Assembly: GCA_019637295.1 (NCBI GenBank)
Contig: JAHBVX010000011.1
Location: 177,470 to 241,469 of the forward strand
Source: Polyangiaceae bacterium
GTDB taxonomy: Bacteria > Myxococcota_A > Polyangia > Polyangiales > Polyangiaceae
Direction of reading: 5' to 3'
DNA length: 64,000 nt
Part shown: positions 16,938-25,006 of the stretch, piece by piece
Position numbering within the stretch: the stretch's first letter is position 1
How the letters are laid out: each line of letters begins with the position of its first letter
The notes under the pieces: model-generated
What the model was told of the DNA's origin: nothing
What the model saw: only the letters and a program-made list of their open reading frames with translations
Databases searched by the model: none
Made by a program: the position numbers and the translations under genes

Positions 16938-18809
16938 GTGCGTTTCTCCCATTGGTTGATTGCTGCCGCTCTCCTCGGTGCTCTGGCGCCCCTCCCTCTC
17001 TCCGGGCTCGCTCACGCCGATGGCGTAGCCAACCGGCCGGACATCTTGCCCGTTTCCGCCCTCAAGCCCGGGATGAAGGGGCACGGGCTGACGGTGTTCG
17101 AGGGCACCAAGCCCGAGCGCTTCGAGGTCGAGATCATCGACGTCCTCAAGAACTTTCAGCCTCGCCAGGAGCTCATCCTGGTCAAGACCAAGCACCCGCG
17201 GCTCGAGGTGGTCAAGGTCGTAGCGGGGATGAGTGGCAGCCCCATCTACATCAACAACAAGATGATCGGCGCCTACGCCTACGGCTGGACATTCGGTAAG
17301 GAGCCCGTGGCCGGCGTGACGCCGATCCGTAGCATGCTCGACGACCTGTCGCGCCCGCTGCCGAAAGAAATCTTTGGGTGGCCGCTGTCCGCGCTGCCCA
17401 AACAGAAGAAGGTCGCTGCGCGGCCGCCCTCCGGCGCCAATCGCTACGCGGGCGCTACCGACTCCTATGACGTTCGCGCGCACGGCAAGCAGGTAGCGGC
17501 GGCGCGCGGTCGGCTGCTGCCTGGGGCGGACAGCCCCGTGGCGCCGGTGGCGACGCCGCTCCTGATCGGCGGCATGAGCGGCGCGAGCGTGGCGCTCGCC
17601 CGAGACCTGCTCGCCCCGCTGGGACTCGAGCCCATGCAGGCCGGCGGAGGCGACAGCGAGATCGAGAAAGATGCGCCGACGCGCTATGTGGATGGCGGCG
17701 CCGTGGGCGTCCAGCTGATTCGCGGCGACATGAGCGCCATGGGTCTGGGCACGGTCACGCGCGTGGAGGGGGACAAGCTCGTCGCCTTCGGTCACCCCAT
17801 GATGCAGGGTGGTGTCACCTCGCTACCGACCGCCATCGGTCGCGTGCTCTGGTTTCTGGCCAGTGACATGCGCTCGTTCAAGATCGGCGTCCCGGCTCGA
17901 CCGGTGGGCGCGCTGGTCAACGATCGGCTCGCGTCGATCGTGGTGTCGCACTCGGCGAAGGCCCCGGTCATCCCCGTGACCCTGAAGATCAAGGGAGTGG
18001 ATGGCGCTCCCTACACGAGCTGGAGCTTCGAGGTCGCCCACGAGAAGTTCATGACACCGGCGTTCATGGCCATCGCCCTCGGTAACGCGCTGCAGGCGAC
18101 CGCGTCGGAGCGTCAAGACGTGAGCTGGAACGCGACCAGCCGGCTCACCATTCGCGGGCACGGCACCATCACCCTCGAGGATTACGGTGTCGCCATCGGC
18201 GGCACGCCGGACCCCAACGACTTCATCCGCAGCAACCTGGTGCGTTCCGTGGGCGGTGTCCTCAACAATCCATGGCAGGAGGCGTTGGTCGAGCGGGCCG
18301 AGATGGAGATCGATCTGCGCTACTCGCGCGAGATCATGCGCTTGCGAGGCGCCGAGGTGCTCGAGAGCGAGATCGAAGCCGGACGCCCCGCCCGTATCCG
18401 TCTCACTCTCGTGCCGTTCGCTGGCAAAGAGGTCACGCGCGTGATCAGCGTGCCCATCCCGGCGCACCTGGCAGGGCAGCGGGTCCAGCTCGAGATCGCG
18501 CCGGGCTATCAGGTGCGCAAGGAGCGCGCGGACGCGGAGAACCTGTCCGCGATGATCCGCAACTTCGAGGACCCGACGCATCCGGTCAAGTCCGTCGTCG
18601 TGTCGTTCAACACGAACTCGGGCGCTGTGGCGTTCCGCGGGCACGTGGCCAAGAACCTGCCGCCCGGCGCGCTCGATACCATCCGCCCGACCACTGCATC
18701 CGTGGCGCCCGAAGCGTTCCGGACGGAGGCTCGACACGTGGTCCCGCTCGGCGAGTTCATGGTCGGCTCCGACCGCGTCGAGGTCAACGTCAAGCCCATC
18801 CTTCGTTGA
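16938..18809 (+). CDS. Secreted SpoIVB-like S55 peptidase-domain protein
   Basis: A 623-residue protein with a signal peptide (MRFSHWLIAAALLGALAPLP, cleavage near AHA-DG). It carries an S55 (SpoIVB) peptidase-type region: LKPGMKGHGLTVFEGTKPER near residue 45 and the serine motif VVAGMSGSPIY at 95-104. A second GGMSGASVALARD and the FGHPMMQGGVTSLPTA segment are typical of the family in non-sporulating bacteria. SpoIVB is a signalling protease of Bacillus sporulation; in myxobacteria the target is unknown. A downstream half of about 300 residues is beta-rich. A propeller protein gene follows 77 bp later on the same strand. Confidence 0.85.
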   Translation: MRFSHWLIAAALLGALAPLPLSGLAHADGVANRPDILPVSALKPGMKGHGLTVFEGTKPERFEVEIIDVLKNFQPRQELILVKTKHPRLEVVKVVAGMSGSPIYINNKMIGAYAYGWTFGKEPVAGVTPIRSMLDDLSRPLPKEIFGWPLSALPKQKKVAARPPSGANRYAGATDSYDVRAHGKQVAAARGRLLPGADSPVAPVATPLLIGGMSGASVALARDLLAPLGLEPMQAGGGDSEIEKDAPTRYVDGGAVGVQLIRGDMSAMGLGTVTRVEGDKLVAFGHPMMQGGVTSLPTAIGRVLWFLASDMRSFKIGVPARPVGALVNDRLASIVVSHSAKAPVIPVTLKIKGVDGAPYTSWSFEVAHEKFMTPAFMAIALGNALQATASERQDVSWNATSRLTIRGHGTITLEDYGVAIGGTPDPNDFIRSNLVRSVGGVLNNPWQEALVERAEMEIDLRYSREIMRLRGAEVLESEIEAGRPARIRLTLVPFAGKEVTRVISVPIPAHLAGQRVQLEIAPGYQVRKERADAENLSAMIRNFEDPTHPVKSVVVSFNTNSGAVAFRGHVAKNLPPGALDTIRPTTASVAPEAFRTEARHVVPLGEFMVGSDRVEVNVKPILR

Positions 18810-18886
18810 GAATTTGCCCCGTTTCGCCGCTCCGCTTGCGGGAGGGGACGACGCGGGGGCTTTCGAGCTATGGTCCGGTGGCACTC

Positions 18887-20926
18887 ATGAGCGAACGTCG
18901 CTTGAACAAGGGTTTTCTGGGATACGGCCTGCTCGCAGCAGGACTGCTGATGGCACTACCAGCGCTCGCGGTCGGGACGCGTCGCTTCAGCCTGGAGGGT
19001 GGTGACGACTTCAAAGGTGGCGATCTCAAGGGCGTCGCCGTCGACTCTTCCGGTCGAGTGCGAGCTGGACTCAACCTGGGTTCGACGCCCGTGTCCGAGG
19101 GCAGCGCCATCTGGAGTGTGTTGCCGCAGGCGGACGGCTCCTGGCTGCTCGGGACGGGTAACGACGGCAAGCTGCTGCGAGTCGAGGGGGCCAAGGTCAG
19201 CGTCGCCGCGGAGACCAAGCAGCTCGTGGTGACTTCGCTCGTCGAAGCCTGGGGCGGCGCAGTGGTCCTTGGCACGTTGCCCGAGGGCAAGGTCATGAAG
19301 TACGAGCGCGGCAAGCTCTCGGACCTGGCCACTCTACCGAGCACGGAGCACGTGTGGCAGGTCGCGTTCGACCGAAAGAACAACAGCGTGCTCGCCGCCA
19401 CAGGACCAGAAGGCCGGCTGTACCGCATCTCCGCTACGGGTCAGAGCCAGGTCGTCTTCGACGCGCCGGAGCAGCACCTGATGAGCGTGGCGGTCGCCGC
19501 GGACGGCACCGTCTACGCAGGCGCGAGCGACAAGGCGAAGTTATACAAGATCACCGGACCCAATCGCGCGACGGTGCTCCACGATTTCGGTCGCACCGAG
19601 GTGCGGTCCATCGCCATTGGGCCCAAGGGCGAGGTCTACGCGGTGGCCAACGAGATCCAGTCGGGCGGGCAGGCACCGAGCAAAGCTACTCGCGACGCGG
19701 CGACGCCCACCTCGAAGCCTCCCCCCACCCGGGGTAAGGGCACCCTGTTTCGCTTCTCCGTGGATGGCGCGCCGGAGCAGTTGATCGACGACAAGGACGA
19801 GCTCTTCGTGACCGTCGTCGTTGGGGACGACGGCCGACCCTACGTGGGCACAGGCAACGAGGGCCGCGTCTACACCGTCGATGACTCGCTGACCGTCACG
19901 CTCGTCGCGGATACGGAGGAGCGGCAGGTCACCGCGCTCGGCTTCAGCGGCAAGTCCCGCTTCGTCGCCGGCAGCGATCCGGCTGTCTTCCACCCGGTGC
20001 GCGGCGTGGGCGGCGCGGACGCGGTGTGGACCAGCAAGGTCCTCGATGCCGGGCTGCGCGCGCAGTTCGGCCGCATGACCTGGCGCTCGACGGGCACCCT
20101 CGAGCTGTCCACCCGCAGCGGCAACACCAAAGAGCCGGACGACACCTGGAGCGCGTGGAGCAATCCGCTGGCTGCGCCGGGCAAGGTGTCGAGCCCTGCC
20201 GCGCGCTTCCTGCAGGTCCGGGCCCGCTTCAATCGGGACGCGGCAGCAGTGCTCACTGAGCTGTCCGTACCGTTCGTCACGGACAACCTGCGCGCCACGG
20301 TCACGGAGGTGTCCTCCGGCACGTCGTCGTCGTTCACGGGTGGGGACGTGGCCAAGAGCGGAGCACCCGTGACCGCCAAGGCAGAGACCAAGGTCGAGCT
20401 GAAGTGGAAGGTGGACAACCCGGACAAGGACGAGCTGCGCTACCGGCTGCACTATCGTCTGGTCGGTACCACCACGTGGTTCGAGCTCACCAAGCCGACC
20501 GAGAAGCTGACCCGCGAGAACTTCTCGTGGGATACTGCGGACCTGCCCGAGGGCGAGTATCGGGTGCGGGTGACCGCGAGCGACGAGCTCGCCAATCCTC
20601 CCGATCGTGTCATGCGGCATCAACTCGAGAGCAGCGTGATCCTGGTGGACAACACGCCGCCGCGCATCGTCGGCCTCAGGGCGCAAGGGCGCCGGGTGCT
20701 CGGGCGCGCCATCGACGGCGTCGGGCCCATCGAGCGCATCGAGATTTCGGTGGCGGGCTCGGACGAGTGGTTCCCGTTCTTCCCGAAAGACGGCATCTTC
20801 GACGAACAGGCGGAGGACTTCGACGCGGACGTGTCGTCCATCACCGCGTCAGGGCCGGTGTTGCTCTCGGTTCGGGTCTACGACCGCGCCAACAATTTCG
20901 TGGTCCAGAGCGTCTCGCTGAAGTGA
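18887..20926 (+). CDS. Secreted beta-propeller protein with C-terminal Ig-like region
   Basis: A 679-residue secreted protein; MSERRLNKGFLGYGLLAAGL ends with cleavage near ALA-VG. Residues 30-370 are repeats of propeller blades with Gly-Asp/Asn-Gly turns: WSVLPQADGSWLLGTGNDGK, VAFDRKNNSVLAATGPEGRL, VAVAADGTVYAGASDKAKLY, VVVGDDGRPYVGTGNEGRVY. The C-terminal part has fibronectin/Ig-like strands (LRYRLHYRLVGTTTWFELTK, YRVRVTASDELANPPDR). Similar proteins carry a WD40-like or NHL-like scaffold; no catalytic residues were seen. It is likely co-transcribed with the S55 peptidase gene upstream. Confidence 0.8.
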   Translation: MSERRLNKGFLGYGLLAAGLLMALPALAVGTRRFSLEGGDDFKGGDLKGVAVDSSGRVRAGLNLGSTPVSEGSAIWSVLPQADGSWLLGTGNDGKLLRVEGAKVSVAAETKQLVVTSLVEAWGGAVVLGTLPEGKVMKYERGKLSDLATLPSTEHVWQVAFDRKNNSVLAATGPEGRLYRISATGQSQVVFDAPEQHLMSVAVAADGTVYAGASDKAKLYKITGPNRATVLHDFGRTEVRSIAIGPKGEVYAVANEIQSGGQAPSKATRDAATPTSKPPPTRGKGTLFRFSVDGAPEQLIDDKDELFVTVVVGDDGRPYVGTGNEGRVYTVDDSLTVTLVADTEERQVTALGFSGKSRFVAGSDPAVFHPVRGVGGADAVWTSKVLDAGLRAQFGRMTWRSTGTLELSTRSGNTKEPDDTWSAWSNPLAAPGKVSSPAARFLQVRARFNRDAAAVLTELSVPFVTDNLRATVTEVSSGTSSSFTGGDVAKSGAPVTAKAETKVELKWKVDNPDKDELRYRLHYRLVGTTTWFELTKPTEKLTRENFSWDTADLPEGEYRVRVTASDELANPPDRVMRHQLESSVILVDNTPPRIVGLRAQGRRVLGRAIDGVGPIERIEISVAGSDEWFPFFPKDGIFDEQAEDFDADVSSITASGPVLLSVRVYDRANNFVVQSVSLK

Positions 20927-20944
20927 GACGCCGCGTGCGCGACA

Positions 20945-20964
20945 CGGCTGCCAGGGGGCAGCCG
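20945..20964 (+). terminator. Possible intrinsic-type hairpin
   Basis: Arms CGGCTGCC and GGCAGCCG with a 4-base loop, 19 bp after the stop of the propeller gene. There is no clear T-run after it, which is usual for GC-rich genomes but weakens the call. Confidence 0.4.
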
Positions 20965-21060
20965 CGCTCCCGCGCGCTCAGCGCTCGATATTGCGGAAGT
21001 TTCGCTTCGGCACGCCCTGTGCTGAGGTTGGACTCGGTGCTAGATTCCACCAATTCCTCG

Positions 21061-22020
21061 ATGGGAAAGACGTTGGCCTCCCTGCTCGCGCTCGCCCTGC
21101 TGGCGGGCTGCGCCTCCGTCGACGACAGCACCGCCGCGGGCAAGCCTTGCGTGGGCGTGGCCTGTCAGTCCACCGACGCGGGCGTCGACCAGTACACCGC
21201 GGACATCGGCGTCCCGGACGTGACCTCGGACTCTGCCCCGCCGCTGCTGGACCCCCTGTGCGGTGCCGGGTGCTTGCCCGACGATCCGCAGTCCTGCGCC
21301 AGCCAGCCCATCCCCGCCCCCGAAGGGGGTGCTCCTGACGCGGCATCGGACTCGGACTCGGACTCGGATGCGGGCGGCGACGCGGGCGACGCCTCGACGC
21401 CCGAGAGCGGGCCCGGGGAGGAGGGGGGCGTGAGCGAAGCGGGGCCGGCGACCGCCTTCGGTTGCTTCGTGGCCGCTTCGACCGGCGAACCCGAGAGCGC
21501 GTGCTCGCCTGCGGGCACCGGCTCGTCGGGCTCGCCTTGCGTCGGCTCCGCGGACTGCGCCGCGGGGTTTGCTTGCGTGGGCCAGGGCGCGGCCGCGCAG
21601 TGCCGGCCCTACTGTTGCGCGGGCAATTCGGTGTGCGAGAAGGGGACCTACTGCGCGCCGCGGCGCCTCGCGGACGCGCCCGGCGGCGGCGACCAGAAGG
21701 TTCCCGTTTGCGTGCAGGCGGACAACTGCGACCTGTCCGAGCCTTCCCCGTGCCCGCCGACCAAGGAGTGCCAGTGCGCGGACGGAACGGCCTGCGCCGT
21801 GGTGCGGCAGGACGGCACGACGAGCTGCATCGTTCCCGGCGCGGGTCGCGCCGGTGAGTCCTGCCCCTGCGCTGCGGGTCACGTCTGCTCACAAGCGACC
21901 AAGTCGTGCCTGAAGATTTGCTCGACCGACGCGATGGCGTCCGAGTGCGGCTCGGGCAAGTGTCAGTCAGTCCCGTACCTGCCGAGCGGCTTCGGCGTGT
22001 GCGTGCTCACGTCTCCGTGA
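21061..22020 (+). CDS. Cys-rich lipoprotein with acidic linker
   Basis: A 319-residue lipoprotein (MGKTLASLLALALLAGC, lipobox LAGC). Residues 80-130 are an acidic/Ser linker with repeated Ser-Asp. The rest is Cys-rich with pairs typical of secreted myxobacterial repeat domains: CVGSADCAAGFACVGQG, CRPYCCAGNSVCEKGTYC, CPPTKECQCADGTAC, CPCAAGHVCSQATKSCLKIC. Such domains are often annotated as EGF-like or Dickkopf-like and rely on disulfides. Function unknown. It is convergent with the BrkB-type gene, 16 bp apart. Confidence 0.78.
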   Translation: MGKTLASLLALALLAGCASVDDSTAAGKPCVGVACQSTDAGVDQYTADIGVPDVTSDSAPPLLDPLCGAGCLPDDPQSCASQPIPAPEGGAPDAASDSDSDSDAGGDAGDASTPESGPGEEGGVSEAGPATAFGCFVAASTGEPESACSPAGTGSSGSPCVGSADCAAGFACVGQGAAAQCRPYCCAGNSVCEKGTYCAPRRLADAPGGGDQKVPVCVQADNCDLSEPSPCPPTKECQCADGTACAVVRQDGTTSCIVPGAGRAGESCPCAAGHVCSQATKSCLKICSTDAMASECGSGKCQSVPYLPSGFGVCVLTSP

Positions 22021-22036
22021 GCCGGGGCTGGGGCCG

Positions 22037-22942
22037 TCAACGCAGCACGCGACTCGGTGGCGTCCGATCGCCGCCCTCGAGCTGCGCGTTGAGCTCCGCG
22101 CCCACAAGCATCGCGAAGCACCAGACCCAGATCCACGCCAGGGTCACCGCTACCGCGGCCAGGCTGCCGTAGAACACGGCGAAGCGCGCGATCTCGCGCA
22201 CATAGTAGGCCAACAGCAGCGAGCAGAGGCCGCCGATGGCGACCGTGACGAACGCGCCGGGCCACACGCGTCGCCTCACCCCTGGGCGCCGGACCGCCAG
22301 ACGGAAGAACGCCGCCATGCCCCCGGCCGTGCTCAAGAGCATGAGGCAGACGGTGAGCGAGTGGCTGAGCGTCACCGCCAGGTTGTCGTCCGACGGGCGG
22401 AAGAACCTGAGCACCGCCGACGGACCGCCAGCGACGTTCACCGCGAGGAAGCCGGTCGCGGAGAAGGCCAGCAGGGTGACGATCACGCCCAGCATCGACA
22501 AGAGGCGCTTGGTCCACCAGGAGCGCCGCCGCGCGTGCACCATGGTCTCGAACACGCTCATCAGGGTGTGGTAGGCGCCGGAGGCGAGCCACAAGGTCCC
22601 GAGTAGCGCCACGGGCGCCACGGCGCCGGCCGAGAAGCGATCGAACTGGCGAGTGAGCAGCTCGTGCACCTGCTCCGGGGTCCACTCGGCGAACGCGCGG
22701 ATCGAGATCACCGCCTCGGGTCGTTCGGCGAGGATCTGGGCCGACAGCCAGCCGGCCAGCGCGATCATCGGGATCGCCGCCAGGAACAGGTCGAAGGCCA
22801 TGGCGCTCGCGACCTGCACGGCGTCGTGGCGGTGGAGCCCTTTCACCAGGGAGTAGAGGCCGCGGCGCACCGGTCCCGCGTCGAAGAACGAGACCGTCTT
22901 CTGCCGGGTGGAGTCTCTGATCCGGAGTGCCAGCTGGCGCAT
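22037..22942 (-). CDS. YihY/BrkB-family inner-membrane protein
   Basis: A 301-residue membrane protein of the YihY/BrkB family. Five or six membrane helices are visible: AMAFDLFLAAIPMIALAGWL near residue 50, PVALLGTLWLASGAYHTLMS, LLSMLGVIVTLLAFSATGFL, LTVCLMLLSTAGGMAAFFRL, GAFVTVAIGGLCSLLLAYYV and the C-terminal YGSLAAVAVTLAWIWVWCFA followed by GAELNAQL, a family signature. Once mis-annotated as ribonuclease BN; its transported substrate is not known. It is divergent from the yjbQ-like gene; 58 bp separate the starts. Confidence 0.9.
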   Translation of the reverse strand: MRQLALRIRDSTRQKTVSFFDAGPVRRGLYSLVKGLHRHDAVQVASAMAFDLFLAAIPMIALAGWLSAQILAERPEAVISIRAFAEWTPEQVHELLTRQFDRFSAGAVAPVALLGTLWLASGAYHTLMSVFETMVHARRRSWWTKRLLSMLGVIVTLLAFSATGFLAVNVAGGPSAVLRFFRPSDDNLAVTLSHSLTVCLMLLSTAGGMAAFFRLAVRRPGVRRRVWPGAFVTVAIGGLCSLLLAYYVREIARFAVFYGSLAAVAVTLAWIWVWCFAMLVGAELNAQLEGGDRTPPSRVLR

Positions 22943-22978
22943 CGTGCTTCGTGGGGACTACCGACTTTCGTCCGCGAC

Positions 22979-22984
22979 GATAAT
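22979..22984 (+). promoter_or_regulatory. Possible -10 element before the yjbQ-like gene
   Basis: GATAAT in an otherwise GC-rich divergent gap, ending 16 bp before the GTG start at 23001. No good -35 hexamer is placed 16-18 bp upstream, so this is only a tentative site. Confidence 0.25.
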
Positions 22985-23000
22985 CGCATACGGGGGCCCG

Positions 23001-23432
23001 GTGCAGGTACATCAAGAGACCGTGACCGTCGATACCCGCGCTGCCGGACTGGTCGACATCACCGCGGAAGTAGGGCGTGTCGTGTCCCACAGCGGTGTTC
23101 GTGTTGGCTTGTGCGTGGTGTTCGTGCAGCACACGTCCGCCAGCCTGGTGATTCAGGAGAACGCGGATCCCGCCGTGCTCGCCGACCTGGGTCGTTGGAT
23201 GAGCGAACTGGCACCGGAAGACCGAGCCTGGCAGCACGACGACGAGGGCCCGGACGACATGCCGGCGCACGCGCGCTCCGCCATCACCCGGTCGAGCGAG
23301 AGCATTCCGGTGCGTGACGGTCGGCTCTTGCTCGGTACCTGGCAAGGGGTGTACCTGTGGGAGCACCGGCGCGCGCCACACCAGCGTCGAGTCGTGATTC
23401 ACGTGTCCGGTTTGGGAAGCGAACCGTCATGA
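23001..23432 (+). CDS. YjbQ/UPF0047-family protein
   Basis: A 143-residue protein of the YjbQ/UPF0047 family. Conserved family features are CVVFVQHTSASLVIQENADP (residues about 37-56), the His-Asp cluster WQHDDEGPDDMPAHARSAIT and GTWQGVYLWEHRR near the end. These form a trimeric metal-binding fold; some members were reported to have secondary thiamine-phosphate synthase activity. The GTG at 23001 was chosen since it gives the normal family length and N-terminus (VQVHQETVTVDTRAAG). Its stop overlaps the ATG of the next gene (ATGA). Confidence 0.92.
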   Translation: MQVHQETVTVDTRAAGLVDITAEVGRVVSHSGVRVGLCVVFVQHTSASLVIQENADPAVLADLGRWMSELAPEDRAWQHDDEGPDDMPAHARSAITRSSESIPVRDGRLLLGTWQGVYLWEHRRAPHQRRVVIHVSGLGSEPS

Positions 23433-23926
23433 CGCAGCCATCCCTCGAACCCATGCGCTTCGAGCAGGCGTTCCTCGATGACCTGCCATACGAGCCCAGT
23501 GTGTTGCTGTTCGACCGTCTGCTGGAGGTGGACCGCGAGGGTAGCCTCGTGCGCTGCTCCATGCCCACCGACGGCGTCATCCCGTTCACGGATCGACAGC
23601 GCGCGCATGCGCGCCGGCACCCGAGTCACGTGGCGGGGGCCGCGATGATTCACGCCACTGGTATGCTCGGCTTCGTCCATGCCTACTACGTCTTGGGTTT
23701 GCGCCATGCGGAAGGCTGGATTGGCTACGGCACCCACATCCACCGAGCGGTGTTTCGCAAGCTCGTGCCTCCGGGCAGACCGATCGAGTGCGCTTGCCGT
23801 GCGACCAAGCAGCGACTGGGCCGGGAGCGACACGTGATCCGCTACGAGTTCGAGTTCGCTCACGACGGGGAGCGGTGCTACGAGGGCGACCAGACGGCCA
23901 TCTGGATGAAAGTCTCCTCCGACTGA
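23429..23926 (+). CDS. Hot-dog-fold acyl thioester protein
   Basis: A 165-residue protein with a FabA/FabZ or thioesterase-like hot-dog fold: FDRLLEVDREGSLVRCSMPT near residue 28, then HPSHVAGAAMIHATGMLGFV (site of the long central helix), then HRAVFRKLVPPGRPIECACR and a final strand DGERCYEGDQTAIWMK. In FabZ the motif around the helix start is HFPxxPVxPG; here it is altered, so dehydratase activity is not assured. It overlaps yjbQ by four bases, suggesting coupled translation, though no shared pathway is known. Confidence 0.72.
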   Translation: MTQPSLEPMRFEQAFLDDLPYEPSVLLFDRLLEVDREGSLVRCSMPTDGVIPFTDRQRAHARRHPSHVAGAAMIHATGMLGFVHAYYVLGLRHAEGWIGYGTHIHRAVFRKLVPPGRPIECACRATKQRLGRERHVIRYEFEFAHDGERCYEGDQTAIWMKVSSD

Positions 23927-23975
23927 CATCCACCCCTCGCCCTGCTCCCCGCTGCCGAGGTAGGCTCGGCGAGCC

Positions 23976-25001
23976 ATGTCGTCTCGGCGCACCCTCCGCT
24001 CGCTCTCCCAGCGCCTGCGCCGGCACACGGGTGCGTTGGTGGTGGACAGCTTCTTTCGGGGACTCTCGCGGGCCGGTCAGCTTCACCCGCGGGCAGCGCC
24101 GCACCGGCATGACGTCGAGGTGATTCGGGACGTCAGCTACCTGCCCACGGGCCTGTCGGCGCATCGGCTCGACGTGTACCGCCCAGTGCTCGTTGCCCGC
24201 GGACAGGCGCCGCCAGCTCCGGTGGTGCTCTATGTCCATGGTGGCGGCTTTCGGATCTTGTCCAAGGACACGCATTGGCTGATGGGCCTGGCCTTTGCGC
24301 GCCGCGGCTACGTGGTGTTCAACGTGAGCTACCGGTTGGCACCCAAGCATCGCTTCCCTGCTGCGATCGAGGACGTGTGCCAGGCGCTGCGTTTCGTGGT
24401 CGGCAACGCGCGAGGGTACGGCGGTGATCCCGCGCGCATCGTGCTCGCGGGAGAGAGCGCCGGGGGCAACCTGGTCACGTCCTTGGCGATGGCGACCAGC
24501 TACCGCCGACCCGAGTCGTTTGCGCGCAGCGTGTTCGAGCTTGGCGTGTCGCCTCGCGCTGTGGTGGCTGCGTGTGGCCTGCTGCAGGTGTCCGACACGC
24601 GACGCTTCAAGCGTCGCTGGCCCCACATGAGCGGCTTCATCGCCGATCGACTGGAGGAAGTGACCGAGGCCTACCTCGGCGAGCCGCGGGAGATCGACCC
24701 GGTACTGCGCGAGCTGGCCGACCCGCTCGTGGTGCTGGAACGCGGGGACCCTCCCGATCGCCCGCTGCCACCGTTCTTCGCGCCCTGCGGCACGAAGGAT
24801 CCGCTGCTGGACGATACTCGTCGGCTCGAGCGAGCGCTCCACGCGCTCGGCGTCCCCTGCGAGGCGAGGCTGTACCCGGGTGAGCTCCATGCGTTCCACG
24901 CGCTGGTCATGCGCCAGAACGCCAAGCGGTGTTGGGCGGACACGTATCGGTTCCTGGACCAGCACGTGACGGCTGGCACCCCATTCGAGCAGGCTAGCTG
25001 A
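23976..25001 (+). CDS. Alpha/beta-hydrolase (HSL-type esterase)
   Basis: A 341-residue cytoplasmic alpha/beta hydrolase of the hormone-sensitive-lipase group. The oxyanion motif HGGG is at 88-91, the nucleophile Ser161 is in AGESAGGN, the acid is probably Asp275 in GTKDPLLDD and the base His305 or His308 in ELHAFHAL. Such enzymes cleave short acyl esters or amides. There is no signal peptide. The next gene, a Ser/Thr kinase, begins 5 bp after the stop, so they are likely co-transcribed. Confidence 0.9.
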   Translation: MSSRRTLRSLSQRLRRHTGALVVDSFFRGLSRAGQLHPRAAPHRHDVEVIRDVSYLPTGLSAHRLDVYRPVLVARGQAPPAPVVLYVHGGGFRILSKDTHWLMGLAFARRGYVVFNVSYRLAPKHRFPAAIEDVCQALRFVVGNARGYGGDPARIVLAGESAGGNLVTSLAMATSYRRPESFARSVFELGVSPRAVVAACGLLQVSDTRRFKRRWPHMSGFIADRLEEVTEAYLGEPREIDPVLRELADPLVVLERGDPPDRPLPPFFAPCGTKDPLLDDTRRLERALHALGVPCEARLYPGELHAFHALVMRQNAKRCWADTYRFLDQHVTAGTPFEQAS

Positions 25002-25006
25002 GGACC

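Noticed and set aside
20945..20964. Considered as a riboswitch or ncRNA
   Set aside because: It is a simple 8-bp stem after a stop codon; no conserved aptamer elements were seen, so only a possible terminator is listed.
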